64,000 nucleotides of DNA from Sphingopyxis sp. (GCF_016704835.1 NZ_JADIZJ010000002.1:62001-126000); one strand, 5' to 3'. Positions 18,346-26,881 are shown, counted from the first letter of the stretch. Notes: generated by a model not told the origin, from the sequence alone. Numbers and translations: made by a program.

Positions 18346-18807
18346 CTACCCTTCACGCGGACGAAAAACAGGAAGGCGAAAGTCCCCCCCGATCATTTCG
18401 AAATCGAGTTCGACCGGCAGATCGAGTGCGAGGATGTCACGCTCGCAATCCACGAGGCGCGTGGCCATGCGCACGCCTTCCTCAAGTTCCACCACGGCAG
18501 CCACGAACGGGACGTCGGCGGCAAAAGCGGGGTGCAGCGCCTGATGGGTCACGGTCCAGGAAAAAAGCGTGCCCTTGCCGCTGCTGGGTTCCCAGGAATA
18601 GTCTGGCGAGCCGCATCGTGCACACATGTAGCGAGGCAGGTGGCGAAAGATGCCGCAACTTCCGCAACGCTGGAAATAGAGTTGACCGTCCTGGCACAGC
18701 CTCCAGAACTCCTGTTCGATCGGGTCCTGCGGCCGCGGCTGCGGCTTGGCCGGCGTTGCCTGCGCGGAGGGCCGCGCCTTGGGAGGCACATCATGCTCGT
18801 CGCTCAT
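18346..18807 (-). CDS. DUF35/OB-fold zinc-ribbon protein, partner of the thiolase
   Basis: 153 aa. Rubredoxin-like zinc ribbon with two Cys pairs (FQRCGSCG and YMCARCGS), followed by an OB fold (GTLFSWTVTHQALHP, PFVAAVVELEEGVRMATRL). Such proteins bind SCP2-type thiolases and hold the acyl-CoA, as in ChsH2-Ltp2 and BbsA-BbsB. The ATG at 18807 overlaps the thiolase stop (ATGA), consistent with a fixed complex. The first 25 residues are a Pro/Ala-rich tail, probably disordered. Confidence 0.9.
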   Translation of the reverse strand: MSDEHDVPPKARPSAQATPAKPQPRPQDPIEQEFWRLCQDGQLYFQRCGSCGIFRHLPRYMCARCGSPDYSWEPSSGKGTLFSWTVTHQALHPAFAADVPFVAAVVELEEGVRMATRLVDCERDILALDLPVELDFEMIGGDFRLPVFRPREG

Positions 18808-19994
18808 GCAAACCTCCTGAGGATCGCGATGCTGCCATCGCCAAGGTCTCCCCAGCCTGTCACAAGGCCGGTCTGGGCTCCGATCACTTGACGCTCGCCG
18901 CAGTCATGGCGCAGCTGTCGTACTGCTTCCACAACATGGTTGAGACCCCAGACATGCGCCTCGCTAAGCAAGCCGCCATGGGTGTTGATCGGTAAGCGCC
19001 CGCCCAGCTCGATCTGGCCATTGGCGACAAATTCGGCCTGCGCGCCAGGCTCGCAATATCCGAGCGATTCGAGCTGCAGCAGAACGATATAGGTGAAACA
19101 ATCGTAGATCTGGAGGAAGTCCATGTCGTCGCGCGTGACGCCCGCCATATCGAATGCGCGCGGGGCGGCATCGCTGAGGCCGATCTTGAAGGGGTCGGGG
19201 CGGGAAGGGATGTCGTCGGCGGGATAGGGATGGCCTTCGGCCGCGCCGGCGATGCTGACGGGCACATGCGGCATGTCTTTGGCACGGTCCATGCGCGAGA
19301 GGACGACAGCACAGGCGCCATCGGTCTCGAGGCAGCAATCGTAGAGGCGAAACGGCTCAGATATCCAGCGCGCCGAATAATAGGTTTCCGCGTCGAGTTC
19401 GCGGCCATAGGTAAAGGCGCGTGGATTCAATTGCGCATGACGGCGGCAGGCGAGCGCCACGGCCGCCATCGCATCTTCGCCAACGCCGTAGAGCTTCGAG
19501 TGACGGGTCGCCAGCCAGGCGTACATCTGCACCGGCAACAATACGCCGTAGGGGCTGTAGTAGCCTTGGATCGTATTGGTCAGGGTGTTCATGTTCATCG
19601 GCCGGGTGGGCGGGGCGCCCGGCTTAGGTCTGAGAGCGGAATAGCCGTTCCAGCCCAGTGTCACGAGCACATGATCGCATAGACCACAGGCGATCGCCAT
19701 GGCGGCATTCTGTAGTGCCGTTGTCGGGCTGGCGCCGCCCATGTGCACGGTTGCCGCATAGCGCAGCACATCAATGCCCAGATTGGCGGCCATCTCCTCC
19801 GACGTCGTATAGATTGGCGGCGGCACCATGCCGTCGATATCGGAGGGTTTCAGTCCAGCATCCGCGATGGCCCGGCGCGAGGCGGTGAGCATCATTTCCA
19901 CTGCAGTCCGCTCGGTGCCCTTGACGAAATCGGTCTGGCCGACCCCGGTGATTGCTGCCTTGTCGGCAAAGGAAAGGGTGGATGAAAGATTCAT
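18804..19994 (-). CDS. SCP2-type thiolase / acetyl-CoA acetyltransferase-like protein
   Basis: 396 aa of the thiolase superfamily, lipid-transfer (SCP-x/Ltp2) branch: AAITGVGQTDF near the N-terminus, HMGGASPTTALQNAAMAI, DFLQIYDCFTYIVLLQLE and the C-terminal NTHGGLLSEAHVWGLNHVVEA. The usual nucleophilic Cys position of degradative thiolases is replaced by a small-residue context (GGASPTT), as in Ltp2-type retro-aldolases, so C-C cleavage without free CoA is possible. Coupled by ATGA to the OB-fold partner gene. Confidence 0.88.
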   Translation of the reverse strand: MNLSSTLSFADKAAITGVGQTDFVKGTERTAVEMMLTASRRAIADAGLKPSDIDGMVPPPIYTTSEEMAANLGIDVLRYAATVHMGGASPTTALQNAAMAIACGLCDHVLVTLGWNGYSALRPKPGAPPTRPMNMNTLTNTIQGYYSPYGVLLPVQMYAWLATRHSKLYGVGEDAMAAVALACRRHAQLNPRAFTYGRELDAETYYSARWISEPFRLYDCCLETDGACAVVLSRMDRAKDMPHVPVSIAGAAEGHPYPADDIPSRPDPFKIGLSDAAPRAFDMAGVTRDDMDFLQIYDCFTYIVLLQLESLGYCEPGAQAEFVANGQIELGGRLPINTHGGLLSEAHVWGLNHVVEAVRQLRHDCGERQVIGAQTGLVTGWGDLGDGSIAILRRFA

Positions 19995-20019
19995 GCCGCG
20001 TCCCTGTCTCGCTCGCCGG

Positions 20020-21162
20020 TCAGAAATGAGTTCCGGCGCCGGCCAATGCTCTCTCCGCGCCCTCTATAAGGTCGCGCATCACGACTGCCGCTGGGCGGAT
20101 CGCATCGATCAGACCAATCCCCTGGCCTGCGAAGCCGGGCATGATGTCCTTGCGTGCGGCCTTGATGCCAGAAGCCATGACAGGCCCCGAAACCATCGAC
20201 TGATAAGGCATCGGAAGCGGCTCTTTGCCGGCCGCCACCCAAGCATCGGCCCATTTGTTCCGAATCATCCGGGCAGGCTTGCCCGTTAGCGATCGGCTGA
20301 CCACCGTATCGGCATCGCCGCTTTCGGTGATGGCTTCTTTCTGAAATTGTTCGATACCTGCTTCGTCGGTTGCGAGGAACGCCGATCCGATCCACGCCCC
20401 CTGGGCGCCGAGCATCATCGCTGCGGCGACTCCGCGACCATCGGCTATTCCTCCCGCACCGATTACGGGAACACGATCGCCGACTGCATCAACCACTTGC
20501 GGAATCAGCGAGAAGGTTCCGACAGGAGAGTTGTGGCCGCCGCCGTCGTGACCCTGCGCGACGATCAGGTCGATACCCGATTCCACTACCTGCAGGGCGT
20601 GCTTGACCTTTCCGATCACCGCCATGACCTTGGTGCCATTGGCATGAAGGCGTTCCATCCACGGTTCGGGATTGCCAAGGCCTGCGGCATAGACCGGCAC
20701 TTTTTCTTCGATGATTACTTCCATCTGCGCTTCGAAGAACTCCCGCGAGAACAGCTGCAGTCCGCCCTTGCCCATGTCCGGGGCGCCCGCCGCGCGCATC
20801 GCAGTGGCGGCGTCCACTGCGGGCAAATGCTCGCGCTCCATGAATTCGCGGGTGAACTCCTGATATTCGCCGAGCAAAGCCAGGGGGTTTTCTGCTACAC
20901 CTCCGCTCTCCGGCGCCGAACCGCGCCTGACAGACGCCGGCAGCAAGGTATCGACCCCAAAAGGCATGTCGGTCATCTCGCGGGTTTGCCTGATCCAGCT
21001 ACGTAACTGGTCGGGCGAGCATGCGGCAGCGCCGAGAACACCAAGTCCGCCTGCGTTCGACACCGCGGCAGCGAGTGCAGGCACGCTCGCCCCGCCCATT
21101 CCAGCCAGAAGAATCGGATATTCGATCCCGAGAATTTTGCAAACAGGGCTCTTCAGCGCCAT
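20020..21162 (-). CDS. nitronate monooxygenase / FabK-like flavoprotein
   Basis: 380-aa FMN TIM-barrel protein of the 2-nitropropane dioxygenase/enoyl reductase II family. Signatures: YPILLAGMGGASVPALAAAVSNAGG, FGVDTLLP, AQGHDGGGHNSPVGTFSLIPQVVDAV (FMN-phosphate and active-site His) and VIGAGGIADGRGVAAAMMLGA. In steroid/terpenoid clusters such genes often act as redox steps on CoA esters rather than on nitronates, so the name is a family label only. First structural gene of the minus-strand operon, 25 bp before the thiolase gene. Confidence 0.85.
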   Translation of the reverse strand: MALKSPVCKILGIEYPILLAGMGGASVPALAAAVSNAGGLGVLGAAACSPDQLRSWIRQTREMTDMPFGVDTLLPASVRRGSAPESGGVAENPLALLGEYQEFTREFMEREHLPAVDAATAMRAAGAPDMGKGGLQLFSREFFEAQMEVIIEEKVPVYAAGLGNPEPWMERLHANGTKVMAVIGKVKHALQVVESGIDLIVAQGHDGGGHNSPVGTFSLIPQVVDAVGDRVPVIGAGGIADGRGVAAAMMLGAQGAWIGSAFLATDEAGIEQFQKEAITESGDADTVVSRSLTGKPARMIRNKWADAWVAAGKEPLPMPYQSMVSGPVMASGIKAARKDIMPGFAGQGIGLIDAIRPAAVVMRDLIEGAERALAGAGTHF

Positions 21163-21204
21163 TATCCTACCCTCTCCGTTCCGCGCCCGATCAGACGCAA
21201 TTTT

Positions 21205-21948
21205 CTAAATCTGCCCCCACCTGACACGCTGGGATACAAGCTCGGGGCTTCGCTCTGCCAGATAGGACGCGGATCCCGAGACGAGCCGGGCCATGGCCTG
21301 ACGCGCCGCTTCGGAATCCCCGGTGCGTACTGCTTCGAGGACACGGCGGAGGAATCGCAATTGGACCGCTCGCTCCTGCGCCGAATAGCCAAGTGAGTGA
21401 GAGAATTCGCGCGTAATTAAATGCAGCGTCGACGTTAATAGCCCGAACAATGGATTGCCGCTGGCCCAGCCGAGAAGGTCATGAAAACGACGGTTCAGTT
21501 CCTCGAACTGGCCTCCGGCTTCATTTCGTTCCAGCTCTTTGAGGCAATCGGCGAGTGCGCTCAGGTCGCCGGTAGTCGCGCGCTGGGCGGCGTAGGCGGC
21601 AACATCCGCGGCGATCGCTTCACGTAGTTCGAGCAGGCCTCTGAGGTCGGCGTCCATGAAATGCAGAATTAGCGAGAGACTGTTTGCAAAGTCGCCGGTC
21701 TGCGGACGCGCAACCACCGGACCGCCGCTACGGCCCAGCTGAAGATGGATAACGCCCTGGAGCTCAAGGAAGCGGAGCGCTTCGCGCAAGGTCGCTCGCG
21801 CGACATCATATCGCGCAAGCATTTCTTCCTCACGCGGCAACCTGTCGCCCGGGGCGTGTGCACCTGCCTCGATATCGCGAACGATGTGCTGGGCAAGCGA
21901 GAGTGCGCGCTTAGCTTTCTTCGCGTTTTCGACTTTCAGCAACATCAC
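21205..21948 (-). CDS. GntR/FadR-family transcriptional regulator
   Basis: 247 aa. N-terminal winged HTH (about residues 15-80: LAQHIVRDIEAGAHAPGDRL, LREALRFLELQGVIHLQLGR) and an all-helical FCD effector domain (LLELREAIAADVAAYAA, ELNRRFHDLLGWASGN, EAVRTGDSEAARQAMARL). First gene read leftward from the divergent region, 42 bp before the catabolic operon, so it probably controls both the operon and the P450 genes. Two ATGs (21948, 21945) are possible. CoA thioesters are common ligands of FadR-like repressors. Confidence 0.9.
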   Translation of the reverse strand: MMLLKVENAKKAKRALSLAQHIVRDIEAGAHAPGDRLPREEEMLARYDVARATLREALRFLELQGVIHLQLGRSGGPVVARPQTGDFANSLSLILHFMDADLRGLLELREAIAADVAAYAAQRATTGDLSALADCLKELERNEAGGQFEELNRRFHDLLGWASGNPLFGLLTSTLHLITREFSHSLGYSAQERAVQLRFLRRVLEAVRTGDSEAARQAMARLVSGSASYLAERSPELVSQRVRWGQI

Positions 21949-21971
21949 TCTGCCTCACCCCTGTCACGAAG

Positions 21972-21980
21972 CCTTATAAG
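21972..21980. promoter_or_regulatory. candidate GntR operator, left copy (CCTTATAAG)
   Basis: CCTTATAAG, holding the perfect palindrome CTTATAAG, 24 bp upstream of the gntR start. The same 9-mer recurs at 22047. Two identical palindromic sites in a divergent promoter region next to a GntR gene are likely operators. Confidence 0.55.
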
Positions 21981-22046
21981 ATTTAAGTTCCGTTTATGTC
22001 CATGGTCGTGAGATAAAAATGTTTCAGATGCAAAAAAATGATAAAA

Positions 22047-22055
22047 CCTTATAAG
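22047..22055. promoter_or_regulatory. candidate GntR operator, right copy (CCTTATAAG)
   Basis: Second identical CCTTATAAG, 75 bp (about seven helical turns) from the first and 77 bp before the P450 start. Same-face spacing would allow loop formation by one regulator tetramer or dimer pair. Confidence 0.55.
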
Positions 22056-22131
22056 CATTATTGACTGAGCCTCAGAAGGGATTTACGATTTCAAGTAGGG
22101 CAATTGTGCTGTTATCGACGAAGGGCGCGAC

Positions 22132-23394
22132 ATGGATACCGACATGGTGGAGCCGAATATCCGCGAAAAGGTCGCTTTCATCCCGATCGACGAGATTGAT
22201 GTTGCGCGTCCGAGCCTTTTCCAGAAAGACACGGTCGGCCTGTTCTTCGAGCGGCTTCGCCGAGAGGAGCCGGTCCACTACTGCCGCGAAAGCTATGTCG
22301 GACCATATTGGTCGATTACAAAGTTCGACGACATCATGGCCGTGGACACCAACCATAAGGTATTTTCGTCAGAGGCGAAGCTCGGCGGTATCGCCATCGA
22401 GGACATGCACTCGGCGAAAAGCGCGCTTGAACTTGAAATGTTCATCGCGATGGACCCACCAAAGCACAACCAGCAACGAAAGGCCGTTACTGGTGCGGTC
22501 GCGCCGTCCAACTTGCTGCTGCTTGAGCCAACTATCCGCGAACGAGCATGCCAAATCCTCGACGACTTGCCGGTCGGCGAAGATATTGATTGGGTTGATA
22601 AGGTGGCGGTCGAATTGACCACAATGACCCTTGCGACCCTGTTCGACTTCCCGTGGGAGGAACGCCGCAAGCTCACGCGCTGGTCCGACGTCACAACGGC
22701 CGCCCCTGAAACTGGGATCGTCGCATCCTATGAGGCGCGGCGCGCAGAGCTGATCGAATGCGCAATGTATTTCAAGGGTCTGTGGGAGCAGCGCATCAAT
22801 GCGGAGCCGAAGAATGACCTGATCTCCATGATGGCGCATTCTCCGGCGACACGGGACATGCCCTTCCTGGAGTTTCTGGGCAACCTCTTGCTGCTTATCG
22901 TGGGCGGCAATGACACCACGCGCAACTCGATCAGCGGTGGTGTCCTGGCACTGAACCAGAACCCGGACGCGTATTTGAAATTGAATAACGATCCTGGGCT
23001 CATCACTAGCATGGTGCCAGAGATCATCCGCTGGCAGACACCGCTGACCCATATGCGCCGCACGGCGCTGCAAGATTGGGAGATCGGCGGCAAGAAGATC
23101 AGAAAAGGCGACAAGGTTGTGATGTGGTACCTGTCGGGTAACCGCGACGAGACGGTCATCGACAGGGCGGACGAGTTCATCATAGACCGTAAGAACCCAC
23201 GGCATCATCTGTCTTTCGGCTATGGCATTCATCGCTGTATGGGCAACCGGCTCGCAGAACTGCAACTACGGATCATCTGGGAAGAGATCCACAAGCGGTT
23301 CGCGAAGATCGAAGTGACCGGTGAACCCGAGCGCCTGTTCTCGAACCTAGTGCGAGGGATTACGAAACTGCCGGTGAGGCTCCACGCCCGCTGA
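22132..23394 (+). CDS. cytochrome P450, CYP153 type (alkane/alicyclic hydroxylase)
   Basis: 420-aa soluble class I P450. I-helix GGNDTTRNSISGG, K-helix EIIRW (ExxR), heme loop FGYGIHRCMGNRLAE with the axial Cys. The exact wording LLLIVGGNDTTRNS, MFIAMDPPKH and HHLSFGYGIHRC is characteristic of CYP153, known for terminal or ring hydroxylation of alkanes, cycloalkanes and limonene-like compounds. ATG at 22132 follows AAGGGCGCGAC. Divergent from gntR; the ferredoxin gene follows after 30 bp. No ferredoxin reductase gene is adjacent, although CYP153 operons often have one. Confidence 0.93.
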   Translation: MDTDMVEPNIREKVAFIPIDEIDVARPSLFQKDTVGLFFERLRREEPVHYCRESYVGPYWSITKFDDIMAVDTNHKVFSSEAKLGGIAIEDMHSAKSALELEMFIAMDPPKHNQQRKAVTGAVAPSNLLLLEPTIRERACQILDDLPVGEDIDWVDKVAVELTTMTLATLFDFPWEERRKLTRWSDVTTAAPETGIVASYEARRAELIECAMYFKGLWEQRINAEPKNDLISMMAHSPATRDMPFLEFLGNLLLLIVGGNDTTRNSISGGVLALNQNPDAYLKLNNDPGLITSMVPEIIRWQTPLTHMRRTALQDWEIGGKKIRKGDKVVMWYLSGNRDETVIDRADEFIIDRKNPRHHLSFGYGIHRCMGNRLAELQLRIIWEEIHKRFAKIEVTGEPERLFSNLVRGITKLPVRLHAR

Positions 23395-23424
23395 TTGGCT
23401 GATTCAAAAAAAGCGGAGCTTGAT

Positions 23425-23751
23425 ATGGTCAAAGTGACGTTCGTTTCCAGCGATGGAACGCGGAGGGCAGTCGACATAGCCGAAGGTGAGACAGCGCGCG
23501 AAGCGGCGCTGTTCAACGATGTGCCGGGCATCGACGGTGATTGCGGCGGGGTGTGCGCTTGTGCAACCTGCCATGTGTTTGTGGATCCGGCCTGGATCGA
23601 CAAGGTCGGCCGCTTGGCCGAAGGCGGTGCGGAGGCAGACCTCCTGCAGTTTGCGGAAGGGGCGAACGAATATAGTCGCCTCGCTTGCCAGATTCCCATC
23701 GAGCCCTTGGTGGAAGGTCTGATTCCGCATGTTCCCGAGCAGCAATACTGA
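23425..23751 (+). CDS. [2Fe-2S] ferredoxin, adrenodoxin type
   Basis: 108-aa electron carrier for the P450. Cluster ligands follow the C-x5-C-x2-C pattern in DCGGVCACATC, with the fourth Cys in RLACQIP; an extra Cys lies inside the loop. ATG at 23425 has AGCGGAG upstream; the frame is open further back to the P450 stop but without start support. Pairing with CYP153 implies electrons from a NADH-dependent reductase encoded elsewhere. Confidence 0.93.
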   Translation: MVKVTFVSSDGTRRAVDIAEGETAREAALFNDVPGIDGDCGGVCACATCHVFVDPAWIDKVGRLAEGGAEADLLQFAEGANEYSRLACQIPIEPLVEGLIPHVPEQQY

Positions 23752-23922
23752 CATGCCTGCGTGACGCGTGTTTCACACGACGCTCGACTGTCTGAAATCG
23801 CGAGTAGAGCTCAACCAGGAGGTACTCGCTACCTTTCAGAGGTCCCAGCATCAAATGGCGGATCTGTGCTGACCTAGCTCTCGTGCGCCCGCGAGTCGAG
23901 GGGGGCGTGCCAACAGTGCCTT

Positions 23923-24696
23923 TCAACTTAAAATTTCATACGCTGCGCCGTATCCCGCGTTGGCGGGAATAGTGAGGATGTTCGTGCCGTCTCGCTGGAT
24001 GACTTCTGGAAGGACCGGCACGATTTCGCGAGCCTTGGCCCGCGCGACGCAATCGTCTGCGCTCGCAGCTTCGGCTAGCAGTTGCAGGTTCAATCTCGTA
24101 GGAAAGATGATCGTTCGTTCACCGCTGACACCCAGTTTCAGGGCTTTGCTTGGCGAAAGCCATTCCGCATCAACGGTTTCATATCCATCACATGCTGCGA
24201 TCTGGCGCTCTGGGGCGCGAACGACGAAGAAATGAGTGTCGAAGCGCTTTTGCATAAAGCTGGGCGTGATCCACCGCGCGAACTCGCTCAGGCGATCAAG
24301 GCGCAGTTGCACATCGGCCTCACGCACAATGTCGAAAAATTCGCGCTCGCCTCGCTCGACGGCTTTGCGGCTTTCAAGATCGCAAATATCCTCGAACTCG
24401 CTACCGTCGCGATGATCGGCCAGCAGGATGCCTGCTTCCTCAAAGGCTTCACGAATCGCGGCAATCCGGAGGGTGCGCTGCGTAGGATCTAGCGTTTTCC
24501 AACCCCTGCAATAATCGGCCCATTCAGGCGCTTCATCGGCAGCAGAAGGCTTTCCACCCGGAAAGACCAGCGCGCCGGATGCAAAATCGATCTGGTGATG
24601 CCGCTTGACCATCAGCACCTGGAACTCCGGCTCGTCGCGAAGCAACAGCATGGTGGCTGCGGGGACCGGATTGACTGGCTTCTGCAGGGTCATCAT
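23923..24696 (-). CDS. Nudix hydrolase (NUDT19-like)
   Basis: 257 aa. Nudix box split by an insertion: FPGGKPSAAD, then AAIREAFEEAGILL supplying the REXXEEXGU metal site. The long insertion between the GG and the RE parts (WADYCRGWKTLDP) is the hallmark of the NUDT7/NUDT19-like branch, many of which cleave CoA or acyl-CoA. Placed convergently against the ferredoxin gene at the edge of the acyl-CoA island, so a CoA-related role fits but is inferred. Confidence 0.85.
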   Translation of the reverse strand: MMTLQKPVNPVPAATMLLLRDEPEFQVLMVKRHHQIDFASGALVFPGGKPSAADEAPEWADYCRGWKTLDPTQRTLRIAAIREAFEEAGILLADHRDGSEFEDICDLESRKAVERGEREFFDIVREADVQLRLDRLSEFARWITPSFMQKRFDTHFFVVRAPERQIAACDGYETVDAEWLSPSKALKLGVSGERTIIFPTRLNLQLLAEAASADDCVARAKAREIVPVLPEVIQRDGTNILTIPANAGYGAAYEILS

Positions 24697-24756
24697 AAAC
24701 TCCAGTTTGAATTGGCCTGATATTGGACGCTGGCCCGTTCAGGCTGAGCAACGATC

Positions 24757-26346
24757 TTATCGCCATTTGCGCAGAAGAACCAACCCGGCAAGAGCCAGTG
24801 CAACACTTGCAAGCACCCAGGACTGATTCGCAAGCAGCGCCGCGGAGACGATAAGTGCGGCCGCCACAGGACCTTTGACAGGCTGGCTCGCGCGGCGAAT
24901 GGCTGCAAGCCGTTCAAAACTGGCCGGATCGATCTGGACAGGCACGTACCCGGACTTGGCGATCACGGCGGCGTTATCGAGAAGGTCGGGCATGACCGCC
25001 GCCAAGGCGAGGAGTTTTCGGCGAACTTTTTTTAGATTGGGCTGATTTCGGCCGAGAGAGAATCTTTCCGCGAACAGCTCCAACATGATGGGGCGTGTTT
25101 CCTCCCCAATATTATAACCAGGCGCAAAGGAACGCGCAAACCCCTCCGCCGTGAGCAATGTTCGAAGAAGGATCGCCAGATCAGGCGGAAGTGCGAGCTG
25201 ATAGTCTCGCAGGAGATCGAACACGCGGCTGAAAATATGCGAGAACTCAATCCCCGAAAGGACGGTTCCTCTGAATTCACCTATCAGCTGGTCCAAATTC
25301 TGGGTGAGCCCATCACGGTCAACTTTTGGATTTCCGGCCCATTCGAGCAACACGTTCGCGACGTCGGCTGTGTCCTCGTCGGCTATAGCCATGACAAGTC
25401 GCACCAGCTCCTCGCGTCTCGCCTTCGTGAGAGTGCCGACCGATCCAAAGTCGATAAAGCCCACATCCTGTTCCCCGATAAGGAAAACATTGCCCGGATG
25501 CGGATCGCCATGGAATTCGCCATTCAGAATGATCATGCGCAGGACTGCATTCGCATATTGTCTCGCGAACGCCGCCACGCGTGGGTCGGTCGAGCCGGCC
25601 TCGAGCGCAGACGCGGGCGTTCCATACAGCCGCTCCTGGACGTTGACCCGTATCCCCGTCAGTTCCCAATGAATTGTTGGAGTCTTGATCCCAAGCGTGT
25701 CAAGATAGCCACCGATACGCTCGCATGCACGAGCTTCGGCTGCCAGATCCATTTCCCAGGCAAGATTTCTGCCAAAGGTTCGCAGGAACTCTACGGGGCG
25801 ATAGCGGGCGATTTCAGGGGATCGATCCTCGGCAACGGCGGCGAGGCGCGACAGCAGCCGCACATCGGCCTCCATTCGCGCAGCAGTGCCCGGACGCCGC
25901 ACCTTTATGATAACGCCGGCGCCGTCGAGCAGCGAAGCAGAGTAGGTCTGCGCTACCGAAGCCGAAGCCAGTGGTTGTTCATCGAATTGGGTGAATTCCC
26001 CTCGCCAGTCAGCTCCCCAGCTTGCGGCAAGGATGGGCTCGATTTCTTCGAATGGCACCGGAGAAACCTGATCGTGGAGCGTCGCGAAGGCAGCAATCCA
26101 GGACCTGGAAAACAGATCGCTGCGCGTCGCCAGCAGCTGTCCAAGCTTTATTCCGACCGGACCAATGTCGCGCAGGAGTGCGACGACCGCCGCCGGCCGC
26201 AATTCACCTGGATCGATTGAATTGGCAGGATGCGGAATGACGCCGAGCGCGCCCGCCAGGCTTTTGGCGCCGTGCCGGACAAGAATCTGTCCTATCTCGG
26301 CGGCGCGTGCGATGTCTCCTATCGGTTTATCTCGGAACCCAGGCAT
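24757..26346 (-). CDS. ABC1/UbiB/AarF atypical kinase-like membrane protein
   Basis: 529 aa. Family motifs: GPVGIKLGQLLATRSDL (the KxGQ loop), ALASASVAQTY (Ala-rich nucleotide loop), FHGDPHPGN and FIDFGSVGTL (metal-binding). Two hydrophobic segments at the very C-terminus (about 490-525) anchor it in the membrane. UbiB proteins support coenzyme Q synthesis or lipid-quinone handling; this one lies apart from ubi genes. ATG at 26346 lies 5 nt after the MarR stop with GGAATAGGA upstream, so the two are one operon and the longer frame to 26448 is unused. Confidence 0.87.
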   Translation of the reverse strand: MPGFRDKPIGDIARAAEIGQILVRHGAKSLAGALGVIPHPANSIDPGELRPAAVVALLRDIGPVGIKLGQLLATRSDLFSRSWIAAFATLHDQVSPVPFEEIEPILAASWGADWRGEFTQFDEQPLASASVAQTYSASLLDGAGVIIKVRRPGTAARMEADVRLLSRLAAVAEDRSPEIARYRPVEFLRTFGRNLAWEMDLAAEARACERIGGYLDTLGIKTPTIHWELTGIRVNVQERLYGTPASALEAGSTDPRVAAFARQYANAVLRMIILNGEFHGDPHPGNVFLIGEQDVGFIDFGSVGTLTKARREELVRLVMAIADEDTADVANVLLEWAGNPKVDRDGLTQNLDQLIGEFRGTVLSGIEFSHIFSRVFDLLRDYQLALPPDLAILLRTLLTAEGFARSFAPGYNIGEETRPIMLELFAERFSLGRNQPNLKKVRRKLLALAAVMPDLLDNAAVIAKSGYVPVQIDPASFERLAAIRRASQPVKGPVAAALIVSAALLANQSWVLASVALALAGLVLLRKWR

Positions 26347-26351
26347 ATGTC

Positions 26352-26840
26352 CTATTCCGCATCGGTCCGGCTCTGATCGAGATTCGACGCAATCCGCACA
26401 AGAATGTCCAGCAACGTCCGTTTTTCGTCGCGCGTGGCGTTCCGCCATAAGACCCTATGCAGCCCGTCCGCGGATTCTCTCAGTTGGGGCAACAACCTGT
26501 CGAGCTCCTGGGTCAGGATGAGCTGCCATGCCCGGCCGTCCGTTTTGGCTCGTCGCCTTTCCATCAATCCTTTCTCACAAAGGCCAGCGACGGCTTGACC
26601 GATCGTGGCGGATTCCAACTCTAGTCGCTTGGCAATTCCGGCCTGCGTCAACGATGGTTCGCGGAGAAGTTGTCCGATGATGCGCCACTGCGTCTGATTG
26701 AGGCCGCTCTTGGCAATCCGTGCGTCATAAGCGCGCCTCGCCCCCCGACTAATCTCGTCCATCAAATATAGCATACGGTCGTCGTCGGTGAGGGCGCCTT
26801 CGCGAAGCCGTGGCGGCATTGTGTCGAGATTTGCGTTCAT
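26352..26840 (-). CDS. MarR-family transcriptional regulator
   Basis: 162 aa from ATG at 26840 (a TTG at 26873 is possible). Winged helix-turn-helix: LNQTQWRIIGQLLREPSLTQ, IAKRLELESATIGQAVAGL, LMERRRAKTDGRAWQLILTQ. Divergent from an EmrA-EmrB-TolC set, the classical EmrR-like arrangement in which the repressor is lifted by efflux substrates. Probably represses both directions through the region around 26882-26901. The ABC1-kinase gene follows 5 nt downstream and is likely co-regulated. Confidence 0.9.
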   Translation of the reverse strand: MNANLDTMPPRLREGALTDDDRMLYLMDEISRGARRAYDARIAKSGLNQTQWRIIGQLLREPSLTQAGIAKRLELESATIGQAVAGLCEKGLMERRRAKTDGRAWQLILTQELDRLLPQLRESADGLHRVLWRNATRDEKRTLLDILVRIASNLDQSRTDAE

Positions 26841-26881
26841 ACCGCTGCCTAGTCCGTTTCGTGGGAATGCCAAAACGCAAA

